Shown in pieces: positions 1-8,101 of a stretch of 24,908 bases of DNA. Numbering within the stretch: position 1 is the first letter of the stretch; every line of letters starts with the position of its first letter. Source of the DNA: CAZFCK01 sp964517355 (GTDB lineage: Bacteria > Desulfobacterota > Desulfovibrionia > Desulfovibrionales > Desulfovibrionaceae); assembly GCA_964517355.1 (NCBI GenBank), contig CAZFCK010000045.1, positions 1 through 24,908 on the forward strand, written 5' to 3'. The notes under the pieces are model-generated. The model did no database searches. It had not been told where the DNA came from and saw only the letters and a list, made by a program, of their open reading frames with translations. Made by a program: the position numbers and the translations under genes.

Positions 1-25
1 TATACAAAATGAAAGTTAAAATGCT

Positions 26-55
26 CTAGCGCATTTTCGCCTTGAAACAAGGCTC
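26..55. repeat. Dispersed hairpin repeat, partial copy 1 (30 bp)
   Basis: These 30 bp are identical to the first 30 bp of the 62-bp elements at 14598 and 24847. They contain the hairpin GCCTTG-aaa-CAAGGC. The palindromic second half of the element is absent. This copy forms the final ten codons (stop included) of the minus-strand YrhK-like gene. The flanking atgctctagcgc also begins the tandem units near 14701, linking the two repeat types. Confidence 0.85.
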
Positions 56-775
56 CAGCTCGACACGACGCCGGCGCAACGTTTCCTGGAGCATCACGAG
101 GTAGGCGCGCCGATAGTTGAACACGCCGCCCAGGAAAAACAGCACGCTGCCTATCAGATATTGCAGGGCGAGGAACGAATATAGGGTTCTGTGGTCGCTC
201 TGGTTCTCCACATGCCACAGGTAAGGCACCGAAGCCACGGTGAACAGCACCGACCCCACCACGAATGTCACGGCGGTCAAATTCATGAGCTGCAACGTGA
301 TGCGTGATTGGATGGTCCCAATCTGCAAGACGTTCACCCCCGCGCCCAGGACGAAAAGCAGGCTGCCGAGCACGAAACACCAGGCGCCCGCCGCATACCA
401 GCCCACCGTGGATAGAAAAAACACGCTGCCCACGGTAAACAGTATCGTGCCCGTCAGGTAACTCCCAGCCGCAGTGAGTTCCAGCATGACGCTACGCACC
501 CCGCAGGCGCTGTCGCGCCATTTGCGCAGCACTTCCGCCATGTCGTGCATCGTGACCACGAGATACAACAGCGAGCCGCCGAAAAACGTCCAGGCCCCAA
601 GATCCGCATACCGCTCCAGGGCCGGAAAAAATAGAACGCTTCCCAGGATAAAAACGGCCCCGCCGATGACGTACAATATCGCGTTAACCGATTCCCAACG
701 AAATTGCGCGCGCAAGTCCTGGCTGTCGGCGAACAAGCCATGCAACCGGGGGCGGTTTACAAAAAGATGCGCCAT
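26..775 (-). CDS. YrhK-like multi-span inner-membrane protein (249 aa)
   Basis: The protein has about six hydrophobic segments (roughly residues 32-51, 59-76, 106-123, 128-150, 166-186, 199-220). They form three successive hairpins, each with a GSVLF/GSVFF-type motif (GSVLFF 45-50, GSVFF 116-120, GSVLF 174-178 and 209-213). The first resembles the YrhK domain (RWES...YxxGG..F..GS.LFF). Function is unknown; an integral inner-membrane role is inferred. The ATG at 775 is chosen because GGAGGAAG lies just upstream; the open frame continues to 1048 but that part lacks a ribosome binding site and looks non-coding. The C-terminal residues EPCFKAKMR and the stop codon lie wholly within a dispersed repeat (26-55), so the natural C-terminus has probably been replaced or extended by the repeat. 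The gene lies 260 bp downstream of the kinase on the same strand and may be transcribed separately. Confidence 0.75.
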   Translation of the reverse strand: MAHLFVNRPRLHGLFADSQDLRAQFRWESVNAILYVIGGAVFILGSVLFFPALERYADLGAWTFFGGSLLYLVVTMHDMAEVLRKWRDSACGVRSVMLELTAAGSYLTGTILFTVGSVFFLSTVGWYAAGAWCFVLGSLLFVLGAGVNVLQIGTIQSRITLQLMNLTAVTFVVGSVLFTVASVPYLWHVENQSDHRTLYSFLALQYLIGSVLFFLGGVFNYRRAYLVMLQETLRRRRVELEPCFKAKMR

Positions 776-1035
776 AAGCCTTCCTCCCGCGTTTGTTCGA
801 GCGCTGTGCTCTTTCTTCGTATGCATAACGCCGGGAATGCGCTTCGGCTTGTCCGCGCATTGCATGATGACGTTGCGTAATCCTTTTCTCCTGGTCATGT
901 CGTGACTGTTGCGAAAGCATGTTTCAAGCGAGGGGGAGGACCATGGCGGCCCTCCCCGAACGCCAGACCTTGGCTTTGTAGCACATTCCCCCGTCTTTTC
1001 CCAACAAGGGGAATCCGCGTGCGGCCCGGCGGCGC

Positions 1036-1977
1036 TTACGCTTCCCAATCCTCGTTGAAGGACCGGCGGTAGCGTTCCGCCACCAGCGCCATATCAAACG
1101 TGTGCTCCTGGGTGCCGTGCTTTTCCACGCAATAGGCCGCGCAAACCGCGCCCAGCTTGCAGGCCTGTTCCAAGGGGCGCTGCAGAACAAGCCCCTTGAT
1201 GAGCCCGGAGCGGAAGGAATCGCCCGCTCCCGTGGGGTCCACGGGATTTTCCACTTTTGCGGACGGGATATCCACACGCTTGCCTGCGGTATGCAGCGTG
1301 GCGCCCTTTTCTCCCAGGGTCGTTATCAGCACTTCCACACGCTCCAGAACCTGCTCCCGGGTGAACCCCGTGGCCTTGAGGATCATTTCCAGCTCGTAGT
1401 CGTTTGTCACCAGCATGTAGCAGCCGTCAATGGCCTCGGCCATCTGCTGCCCCGTCAGGGCCGTAATCTGCTGCCCCGGATCGAAAATATACGGAATGTT
1501 GAGCTGTTTGTACGTTTTGGGCAAGGAAGTCATGTCGTCCACATTGCCGGGGGAAATAATGCCCAGGCTGCCGCCGATGTTGCTGCGGTCGATGACGGGA
1601 TCGCAGGAAACCCGCATCGCTCCGGGATTGAACCCCGTGATCTGATTGTCGGCCTTGTCCGTGGTGATGTAGGCGCCGGCCGTGAATTCCTTATCCACCA
1701 CGCGGATGCCCTCCAGCGTGAGATCCAGCGTGCGCAGCCGCTTGCTGTAAGGGGCGAAGTCCTTGCCCACGGAACTAAGAATAATGGGACGCTCTCCCAG
1801 CAAGGCCAGGGAATACGCGATATTGCCCGCGGTGCCGCCGAATTTCTCGTCCATGCCGTCCACAACGAAGCAAACGTTCAACATGTGGATTTTATCCGGC
1901 AAGATGTGATCGGAAAAGAAGCCTGGGAAATTCATAATGCGGTCGAACGCCAACGAGCCGGAAACATAAATGCGCAT
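1036..1977 (-). CDS. PfkB/ribokinase-family carbohydrate or nucleoside kinase
   Basis: This 313-aa cytoplasmic kinase transfers phosphate from ATP to a sugar or nucleoside hydroxyl. The N-terminal PfkB signature is FGGTAGNIAYSLALLG (residues 46-61). The C-terminal signature is DPTGAGDSF (247-255), in which D253 is the expected catalytic base and GAGD forms the anion hole. Length and layout fit the ribokinase/adenosine kinase superfamily. The overall style (ITTDKADNQITGFNPGA near 105-120) resembles bacterial proteins annotated as adenosine kinase or generic sugar kinase, but the substrate cannot be assigned from sequence alone. The start is supported by GGAGGAAAA upstream of the ATG at 1977. 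It lies 24 bp downstream of cutA on the same strand, so the two are probably co-transcribed. Confidence 0.9.
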   Translation of the reverse strand: MRIYVSGSLAFDRIMNFPGFFSDHILPDKIHMLNVCFVVDGMDEKFGGTAGNIAYSLALLGERPIILSSVGKDFAPYSKRLRTLDLTLEGIRVVDKEFTAGAYITTDKADNQITGFNPGAMRVSCDPVIDRSNIGGSLGIISPGNVDDMTSLPKTYKQLNIPYIFDPGQQITALTGQQMAEAIDGCYMLVTNDYELEMILKATGFTREQVLERVEVLITTLGEKGATLHTAGKRVDIPSAKVENPVDPTGAGDSFRSGLIKGLVLQRPLEQACKLGAVCAAYCVEKHGTQEHTFDMALVAERYRRSFNEDWEA

Positions 1978-2001
1978 GTAGGTTTTCCTCCAATAAAGCC
2001 G

Positions 2002-2319
2002 TTACGGACGCGTTTCGGACACAATCCATTTTAGAAAATCGGGATTGCCCTGTTCTAAAGGCAAGGCGACCACACAAGGGACCTCGTAGCTGTGCAAGGC
2101 CTTCACTTCTTCAGTCAAAGCCTGCAATTTGTCCTCTGCGGTCTTGGCCACAAATGACACCTCTTGTTCCTTTCGCACCTCTCCTTGCCACCAGAACAAG
2201 GAGTTGCATTGTCCAAGAATATTCACACATGCCGCCAAACGCTTCTTTACCAACACTGCGCCGATCTTTTCCGCCTCCTGCGCATTGGCCGCGGTCATGT
2301 ACACAAGAAATGTCTTCAT
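2002..2319 (-). CDS. cutA: CutA1-family divalent cation tolerance protein
   Basis: At 105 aa this is the usual length of CutA1, a small trimeric ferredoxin-like protein linked to divalent-metal tolerance in E. coli, although its biochemical role remains unclear. Family hallmarks are visible: YMTAANAQEAEKI near the N-terminus, LAACVNI, the aromatic FWWQGE segment, the conserved K near EVSFVAKT, and HSYEVPCVVALP near residues 76-87. There is no signal peptide, so it is cytoplasmic. The ATG at 2319 has a strong GGGAGGAG ribosome binding site. It is the first gene of a likely two-gene unit with the PfkB kinase and is divergent from nth across a 175-bp spacer that must hold both promoters. Confidence 0.95.
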   Translation of the reverse strand: MKTFLVYMTAANAQEAEKIGAVLVKKRLAACVNILGQCNSLFWWQGEVRKEQEVSFVAKTAEDKLQALTEEVKALHSYEVPCVVALPLEQGNPDFLKWIVSETRP

Positions 2320-2494
2320 GATGCTCCTCCCGTACCATGTGACATTGCTCTCTGCGATAGACCATCACAGTCTTTCTGTCCACCTGGAACGCCGGGGCGG
2401 GACGCGGCGCCCTGCAACACAAGGGAGCGGTTGCCTGCGTGCAAACGTTGCTTTAAGCTGGGCGTCAGCAGACAACGCATTCCGGAGGAAGCTT

Positions 2495-3160
2495 ATGCCA
2501 CATGCCCGACGTGCCGCCGCAATTCTGCAACGGCTAAGCCGGCGTTACCCTGAAACAGGTTCCGCCCTGAACTGGCAAGACCCATGGGAATTGCTGGCGG
2601 CCACCATGCTCGCCGCGCAATGCACGGACGCCCGCGTGAACCAGGTTACGCCGGAGTTGTTCGGGCGTTGGCCCGGCACCGGGGCCATGGCCCAAGCGCC
2701 CCTGGATCAGGTGGAGGGCGTTGTCCGATCAACCGGGTTTTTCCGCAACAAGGCGAAAAACCTTATCGCCGCGGCGAAACGCATCGAGGAAGTGCACAAT
2801 GGGGAGATGCCGCGCACCATGGCCGAACTGGTCAAATTGCCGGGGGTGGCACGCAAGACCGCGAACATCGTGCTTTCGAACGCCTTCGGCATCAACGAGG
2901 GGCTGGCCGTGGACACCCACGTCAAACGCCTTTCCTATCGCCTGGATCTCACGGACTCACAGGACCCCAAGCGCATTGAGCAAGACCTCATGCCCTTGTT
3001 CCCCCGGGAAATGTGGGGCGAGGTCAATCACTTGCTGGTATATTTCGGCCGCGACATCTGTCTTGCGCGTTCCCCGCGCTGCAACGAGTGCGAACTTGAG
3101 GACATCTGCCCCAAAAAAGGGGTCGCCTTGAAAAAAACGCCTTTAAAGAAAACTGCATGA
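2495..3160 (+). CDS. nth: Endonuclease III (base-excision repair glycosylase/AP lyase)
   Basis: This 221-aa enzyme removes oxidised pyrimidines from DNA and nicks the abasic site. The helix-hairpin-helix LPGVARKTANIVL (115-127) contains the catalytic lysine K121, and the conserved aspartate D140 lies in AVDTHV. The C-terminal 4Fe-4S ligands follow the Nth spacing C-X6-C-X2-C-X5-C (C189, C196, C199, C205). The open frame extends upstream to 2129, but the ATG at 2495 has GGAGGAAG immediately before it and gives the family's usual N-terminus, so the upstream part is rejected. The stop overlaps the start of the following glycosyltransferase (ATGA), indicating translational coupling. Confidence 0.97.
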   Translation: MPHARRAAAILQRLSRRYPETGSALNWQDPWELLAATMLAAQCTDARVNQVTPELFGRWPGTGAMAQAPLDQVEGVVRSTGFFRNKAKNLIAAAKRIEEVHNGEMPRTMAELVKLPGVARKTANIVLSNAFGINEGLAVDTHVKRLSYRLDLTDSQDPKRIEQDLMPLFPREMWGEVNHLLVYFGRDICLARSPRCNECELEDICPKKGVALKKTPLKKTA

Positions 3161-4287
3161 ACCGTATCTATCATCTCATCACGTGTCTGGAAATCGGGGG
3201 CGCCGAGGTCTTTTTATACCGGTTGGTCAAAGGCCTTCTGGAGCGCGGCCACGCCTGCCGGGTGGGTTCGCTGGTGCGTTCCGCCCCAGTTGATGCCTGG
3301 CTGCGGGAACTGGGCGTGGAAGTGGATTTTCTGGACATGAAGCCGGGGCGGCCCAACCCTCTGGTGCTGCGCAAATTTCTCAAGATACAGCGGCGCTGGA
3401 AGCCGGACGTCCTGCAAACCTGGATGTACCACGCCGATCTGCTGGGTCTTTCCGCACGGCTCATGGGCCAGCGCAACATCATCTGGAACGTCCGCTGCAC
3501 GGATATGGATCTCGCGAAATACAGCCGCGTCACGGCGCTGACCGTGCGCGCCTGCGCCAGGCTGTCCGGGCTGCCCCGCTGCGTGCTGACCAACGCCCAC
3601 GCGGCCAGGGATTTTCATCTGAAGCTCGGCTATCATCCCCGAGCTTTTCAGGTCATTCCCAATGGCTACGATACGCAAACCCTGCGCCCCGCCCCTGAAA
3701 TCCGCGCCGCCATGCGCAAGGAACTGGGCCTTGCGGAGCAGGACATCGCCGTGGGGCTGGCCGCGCGTTTCGATCCCATGAAGGGACACGCCGTCTTCGC
3801 CCAGGCGGCGGGGCTGATCCTAGAACGGCAGCCCCACGCGCGTTTCGTGCTCTACGGCGAAAACGTGAACCACGACAACGAGCCTCTTGTGCAGGCTCTG
3901 CGCACGGCCAAGGCGCTGCACCGCTGTCTCCTGCTGGGGCGCCGCGACGACGCCCCCAACGTGCACCAGGCCCTGGATATCGCTGTTTCCAGCTCGCTCT
4001 TCGGGGAAGGTTTTTCCAACACCATTGCCGAGGCCATGGCCTGCGGCGTGCCCTGCGTGGGCACGGATGTGGGGGATACGGCGCGCATCATCGCCGACAC
4101 GGGACATGTCGCCCCCCCGAATGATCCGGAAGCGCTCGCCGAGGGCGTCGCCGCCCTTGCCGGGCTGGATTCTGACGCGCGTCGGGCCATGGGGCGCGCG
4201 GCCCACACGCGCATCGTGGAGCACTACTCCCTGGACCGCGTGGTGGACGCCTACGCCGCCTTGTATGCGGAGACCGTCCAAGGTTGA
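3157..4287 (+). CDS. GT4-family glycosyltransferase
   Basis: This 376-aa cytoplasmic GT-B enzyme probably transfers a sugar from a nucleotide donor to a surface-glycan or lipid-linked acceptor. The N-terminal acceptor-side Rossmann domain starts MNRIYHLITCLEIGGAE, a common GT4 opening with the glycine-rich loop. The C-terminal donor domain (about 190-376) carries GLAARFDPMKGH and the EX7E motif E284-GFSNTIA-E292, followed by ACGVPCVGTDVGD. It resembles polysaccharide-biosynthesis transferases; donor and acceptor cannot be read from sequence. Its start overlaps the nth stop by 4 nt, which is functionally unexpected and probably reflects compact packing. The gamma-glutamyltransferase gene follows after 69 bp. 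Confidence 0.92.
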   Translation: MNRIYHLITCLEIGGAEVFLYRLVKGLLERGHACRVGSLVRSAPVDAWLRELGVEVDFLDMKPGRPNPLVLRKFLKIQRRWKPDVLQTWMYHADLLGLSARLMGQRNIIWNVRCTDMDLAKYSRVTALTVRACARLSGLPRCVLTNAHAARDFHLKLGYHPRAFQVIPNGYDTQTLRPAPEIRAAMRKELGLAEQDIAVGLAARFDPMKGHAVFAQAAGLILERQPHARFVLYGENVNHDNEPLVQALRTAKALHRCLLLGRRDDAPNVHQALDIAVSSSLFGEGFSNTIAEAMACGVPCVGTDVGDTARIIADTGHVAPPNDPEALAEGVAALAGLDSDARRAMGRAAHTRIVEHYSLDRVVDAYAALYAETVQG

Positions 4288-4356
4288 ACCGCTCATGACT
4301 TGTACTGGTTCTAAAAAGGATTTTCCCCCCGGAAAAACTCATTACATAAACTAGAA

Positions 4357-6165
4357 ATGGAAAATGGCATTATGCGCGCTTTCGGCAACCATGCTTCGGA
4401 TCGCCCCCAGCAGGGAAGAATGTTCGGCAGAACCGGAGCAATCGCGACTCAGCACTATCTTTCCGCCCAGGCCGGTATGGATATCCTCAAGGCGGGGGGC
4501 AACGCCTTTGACGCGGCGGCGGCCGCCACCCTTGTGGAAGCGTTGGTGAACCAGCACATGTTCAGTCTTGGGGGCGAATGCCCCATGCTGCTTTCCCTGG
4601 CCGGACAGAGCGAGGTGGTGGCGCTGAACGGCAACACCACCGCGCCGCGAGCGGCCACGCCCGAAGCCTTCGCGCAACGCGGTCTGGAGGAAATTCCCCC
4701 GAGCGGGGTGCTGGCCGCAGGACCGCCGACCGTTTTCGCCGCGCTCTGCGCCATGCTGGAACGCTACGGCAGCCTGCATTTCTCAGAAATCGCGGCTCCG
4801 GCGCTCATGCTGGCCGCTGACGGCTTTCCCGCCCACGAGGGGCTGCTCTCCATGCCGCGCTTCGGCATCCGCGACAACCACTCGCTGTTCCGCGACACCT
4901 GGCTACACAGCGGCGACCTGTTCCTCACGGATACGGGGGACGTGCCCCATCCGGGGGCGCTGCTGCGCAATCCCGCCATGGCGAATCTTTTCATGGAACT
5001 CGTGGCCGCGGCCGGACGTGTCACCGCCCCCGCGCGGAGCGCGGCCCGCGCGCGTGAGCATTTTTACAAACGAGGCCCGGCTCAGGCCATGGCGGCGTTC
5101 GTCCAACAACGCCGGGGGCTGCTGCATCTCGACGACATCATGAGCGTGGACACGCCCTTTGAACAGCCTTGGGAGATGGAGTTCCTCGGCGCCCGTGTCT
5201 CCAAATGCGGGCCGTGGTGCCAGGGCCCCGTGTTCCTGCAACTGCTCCGCCTGCTTGAAGGATACGATCTCGCCGGAATGGGGCACAACAGCGCCGCCTA
5301 TCTGCATCACTGGGTGGAGGCGGCCAAGCTGGCCTACGCTGACAGGGAGCAATATTACGGCGACCCTGAACGGACGCAGGTGGACAAGGACGCTCTCCTC
5401 TCAAGAGATTATGCGGCCCTGCGCCGCACCCTGCTGGACCCGGAACGCGCCTCCATGGAGCATCGGCCGGGAGACCCCGCCCAGATGAGGGCGCTTTTGC
5501 CCCAAGACGGCATCTTCATGCCGCGCGCCTGGGGACCGGGCACCGTGCATGTGGCCGTGGCCGACGCCCACGGCAATCTGGCGGCGCTCACTCCCAGCGG
5601 CGGTTGGTGCAGCGGTAATGAAATCGTGCCAGAACTGGGCTTTGCCCTGGGAACACGGCTGCAATCCTTTTCGCTGACTCCGGGGCATCCCAACGTGGTT
5701 GCGCCGGGCAAACGCCCACGGACCACGCTCTCGCCGGGCATGGCCTCCCTGCCCGTCTTCGAGTCCCAGGACAAGACCGCGCACAGACCCGCCTGCCGTG
5801 TGGCCTTCGGCACCATGGGGGGCGATCAGCAAGACCAATGGACCAGCCAGTTTCTCCTGAACATGCTGGTCTTCGGCATGGCGCCGCACGAGGCGGTGGC
5901 CGCCCCCAAAGTAACCAGCGACCACTTTCCCGGCACCTTTCACCCCCACACCGCGTACCCGGGACGCTTGCGCCTGGAATCGCGCATTCCCCCGGACGTG
6001 GTCCAGGCGCTGGCCGCCATGGGGCACGGCTGCGTGGTGGAAGGTCCGTGGAGCGCGGGCTACATCTGCGCCGCGATCAGGTACGCGGACGGCGGACTCG
6101 AATCCGCCGCGGACCCGCGCGGCAACAGTTGCCAGGTCTTCCCGGCCACGGCCCTGGCCTGGTAG
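4357..6165 (+). CDS. Gamma-glutamyltransferase-family Ntn hydrolase
   Basis: This 602-aa protein belongs to the GGT/cephalosporin-acylase-like family, which matures by autocleavage into two subunits and hydrolyses or transfers gamma-glutamyl groups. The large-subunit start is visible as GMDILKAGGNAFDAAAAA (about 40-57) with LGGECPMLL further on. The expected small-subunit nucleophile is T396 in GPGTVHVAVADAHGN. The classical GGT motif there is TTH; here it is TVH, so the nucleophile is kept but the neighbouring Thr is not. No signal peptide is seen, so it is probably cytoplasmic, unlike periplasmic GGTs. Start choice is uncertain: the ATGs at 4357 and 4372 lack a strong ribosome binding site. 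It converges with the deacetylase gene, the stops being 4 bp apart. Substrate unknown. Confidence 0.88.
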   Translation: MENGIMRAFGNHASDRPQQGRMFGRTGAIATQHYLSAQAGMDILKAGGNAFDAAAAATLVEALVNQHMFSLGGECPMLLSLAGQSEVVALNGNTTAPRAATPEAFAQRGLEEIPPSGVLAAGPPTVFAALCAMLERYGSLHFSEIAAPALMLAADGFPAHEGLLSMPRFGIRDNHSLFRDTWLHSGDLFLTDTGDVPHPGALLRNPAMANLFMELVAAAGRVTAPARSAARAREHFYKRGPAQAMAAFVQQRRGLLHLDDIMSVDTPFEQPWEMEFLGARVSKCGPWCQGPVFLQLLRLLEGYDLAGMGHNSAAYLHHWVEAAKLAYADREQYYGDPERTQVDKDALLSRDYAALRRTLLDPERASMEHRPGDPAQMRALLPQDGIFMPRAWGPGTVHVAVADAHGNLAALTPSGGWCSGNEIVPELGFALGTRLQSFSLTPGHPNVVAPGKRPRTTLSPGMASLPVFESQDKTAHRPACRVAFGTMGGDQQDQWTSQFLLNMLVFGMAPHEAVAAPKVTSDHFPGTFHPHTAYPGRLRLESRIPPDVVQALAAMGHGCVVEGPWSAGYICAAIRYADGGLESAADPRGNSCQVFPATALAW

Positions 6166-6169
6166 CGGC

Positions 6170-7213
6170 TCACGGCGCGCACAGCGTCGCCAGCTCGGCC
6201 ATGCCCAGACTGCGCATGCCGTGGCTGTCGCGCAACGCGGCGTAACACTCAAGCAGCCGTCGCAGCCCGGCCATGTTTTCCTCCGGATGCCTGCCGAAGT
6301 TGTGGGGATGCCACCAGATGTGCAGCACGCGCCCCAACCGCGCCGCCCTGCGCATGTCCCGCGTTATGCGCTCAAGGTGCGAAGAACGCAGCGGCGCGAG
6401 CCTGGGCGTCCAGGGACGCAGGAAGTGGCTGGCCCGAATGTCCAAGGGCCGCGAATCCCCGGCAAGGGGCAAGGGCCAGGCCCGGCTAGGCCCCCAGGGA
6501 AAATGACCGTCCGCCAACCGCGCTGCGCGGCGCAGCGCTCCTCCGCCCTGCGCCGCCCAAAAATCCGGCAAGCCCCGGTAGCACGCGATTCCCCGCTCCG
6601 TCAGCAGCGGCAGGTATTCGCGCCGTATCTGGTTCCTGGGCAGCACCAGACTGCGCAGCGCAAGCCCTTTGCTCCGGGCCACGGCCAGCGCGGCGTCCAG
6701 GTCCGCGGCGAAATCCCCGCGTGTCTGCCCCTTTTCCAGACAGTAGTAATGGCTGAAGGTATGGCAGGCTATCTCCTGACCCGGCGTTTCTCGGATGCGC
6801 TCCACCAGGGAAGGGGCGAAATGATACGGGTCGTCCTGTTCATTCTTGCCCAAGTCATGCACTACCGCATAAGGAGAGAGATGCGCCGCCGCATAGGCGG
6901 GGCGTCTGGCAGGCGCGAAGGCCAACAGTTCATCCTTGCCACCGCACATGAGCATGCCCACCGTGGCCCAGGTGGCGTGCACCTCGTGGCGGGCAAAGGC
7001 CTGCAGCATAAGCGGAACGGCTTTGCGCGCCCCCAGCAGGCGTGGAGCGTAGGCCGAAAGGGTGTTGTGGTCGCGCACGCCCCAAAAGAGTTCGAAATCA
7101 AGGGAGATGCACAACGCGCCCCCAGGTATGGCGTTGTTTTTCATAGCCGGCAATCTAGCGGGTGAGGCCGGGGAAAGCAAATGCCGCCGCGCAAGCCAGC
7201 GTGGGGAACGCAT
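6170..7213 (-). CDS. Polysaccharide deacetylase-family protein
   Basis: This is a NodB/CE4-like deacetylase expected to remove N- or O-acetyl groups from a glycan. Visible motifs are CISLDFELFWG (35-45, with D39 as candidate catalytic/metal Asp), the metal-binding pair CHTFSH (H151, H155), LVLPRNQIRREYLP and IWWHPHNFG near the C-terminus. The SLDFE variant is seen in deacetylases of polysaccharide-biosynthesis clusters. The start is ambiguous. The ATG at 7213 (347 aa) has GGAGGGAAAG upstream, but the more natural N-terminus MKNNAIPGG begins at 7144 (324 aa) with no clear ribosome binding site. No membrane anchor is obvious. It is divergent from the VOC gene and end-to-end with the GGT-like gene; a link to the nearby glycosyltransferase is conjectural. 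Confidence 0.88.
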   Translation of the reverse strand: MRSPRWLARRHLLSPASPARLPAMKNNAIPGGALCISLDFELFWGVRDHNTLSAYAPRLLGARKAVPLMLQAFARHEVHATWATVGMLMCGGKDELLAFAPARRPAYAAAHLSPYAVVHDLGKNEQDDPYHFAPSLVERIRETPGQEIACHTFSHYYCLEKGQTRGDFAADLDAALAVARSKGLALRSLVLPRNQIRREYLPLLTERGIACYRGLPDFWAAQGGGALRRAARLADGHFPWGPSRAWPLPLAGDSRPLDIRASHFLRPWTPRLAPLRSSHLERITRDMRRAARLGRVLHIWWHPHNFGRHPEENMAGLRRLLECYAALRDSHGMRSLGMAELATLCAP

Positions 7214-7290
7214 CTTTCCCTCCGCGCAAGCGCCAAACGCATGCGCCCGTCCGGAAAACGGCGCATGCCCACACATGGAGAGTACCGCAC

Positions 7291-7893
7291 ATGGCAACGT
7301 TCACCGGCATCAACCATCTCGCCATGGTGACCAGCAACATGGAATCCACCATCCGCTTCTGGCGCGACCTGCTCGGCCTGCCCATGGTGGCGGGGCTGGG
7401 CGGGGCGCGATACCGCCACTATTTCTTTTCCATTTCGGAAACCGACATGATCGCGTTTTTTGAATGGGAACAGGCCGAACCCGTGCCGGAAAAAGACCAC
7501 GGCGTGCCCGTGGCCGGACCTGTGGCCTTCGACCACGTGTCCCTCGCCGTGGCGGACGACGCGGATCTGTGGGAACTGCGGGCCAAGCTGGAGGCCGCGG
7601 GATTTTGGGCCTCCGAGATCGTAGACCACGGCTTTATCCACTCCCTGTACTCTTTTGATCCTAACAACATCGCCATTGAATTCAGCGCGCCGGTGCGGGG
7701 AGTGGACATCCGCCGCTCGCCGCGCATGATCGATCCGTCGCCCACGGCGGCCGCCCTGGAAGGCCCCCGGCCGCGCCCCTCTTTCTGGCCGGAGCCCGAA
7801 ACGCAGGCGCACGGGGAGCGCGTGGTCTATCCCGGCGAAGGGGAGGAGTTCATGGACCAGACCCGCAACATCTGGCGCGACAGCGACTCTTAG
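7291..7893 (+). CDS. Glyoxalase/VOC-superfamily protein
   Basis: This 200-aa protein has one complete vicinal-oxygen-chelate unit. The four metal ligands appear in the expected places: H9 (GINHLAMV), E58 (IAFFEWE), H82 (FDHVSLAV) and E130 (IAIEF). VOC enzymes include glyoxalase I, dioxygenases and fosfomycin-resistance proteins; the sequence does not single out one reaction. After the VOC fold, about 65 residues of proline- and charge-rich C-terminus (YPGEGEEFMDQTRNIWRD near the end) form an extension of unknown role. The start at 7291 is chosen because the protein then opens directly with the first VOC strand; GGAG lies upstream. It is a single gene followed by a two-hairpin repeat. Confidence 0.9.
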   Translation: MATFTGINHLAMVTSNMESTIRFWRDLLGLPMVAGLGGARYRHYFFSISETDMIAFFEWEQAEPVPEKDHGVPVAGPVAFDHVSLAVADDADLWELRAKLEAAGFWASEIVDHGFIHSLYSFDPNNIAIEFSAPVRGVDIRRSPRMIDPSPTAAALEGPRPRPSFWPEPETQAHGERVVYPGEGEEFMDQTRNIWRDSDS

Positions 7894-7920
7894 GGCATTA
7901 TAACTTTATGATGGGATAGG

Positions 7921-7965
7921 TTGGGGCTCCGCCCCAAGCCCCGCCAGGGGGGAACGCCCCCCTGG
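7921..7965. repeat. Two-hairpin intergenic element, copy A
   Basis: Two perfect hairpins stand side by side: TTGGGGC-tcc-GCCCCAA (7921-7937) and CCAGGGGGG-aacg-CCCCCCTGG (7944-7965). A related pair with the same CCAGGGG/CCCCTGG second stem followed by GAC occurs at 19346-19387. It follows the VOC gene stop by 28 bp and may help end that transcript, but no T-run follows. Function unknown. Confidence 0.7.
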
Positions 7966-8035
7966 ACCCGCGATTATCATGTATAAAAAAATTAACATGA
8001 TAGTAAGTTATACAAAATAAAAGATTTTGGAGATG

Positions 8036-8065
8036 CTTAAGAACCTTTTTCAAAAGGTTCTTAAG
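8036..8065. repeat. 30-bp near-perfect palindrome (possible bidirectional terminator)
   Basis: A 14-bp perfect stem CTTAAGAACCTTTT pairs with AAAAGGTTCTTAAG across a 2-nt TC centre. It lies between the convergent VOC gene and the NlpC-like gene, where a bidirectional stop would be useful. There is no clean T-run beyond either side, so intrinsic termination is plausible but not proven. It resembles the hairpins at 19570 and 24796 in its CCTTT...AAAGG core. Confidence 0.5.
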
Positions 8066-8101
8066 CCGCCGGAGGCATTCATATTTCCAAGTTACCATAC
8101 T

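Noticed and set aside
776..1048. N-terminal extension of the YrhK-like protein
   Set aside because: The 91 extra codons are low-complexity, overlap the end of the kinase gene, and lack a ribosome binding site, whereas ATG 775 has GGAGGAAG.
5401..6252. 283-codon minus-strand frame within the GGT-like gene
   Set aside because: It is antisense to conserved GGT blocks, including the nucleophile motif, and has no protein-like features.
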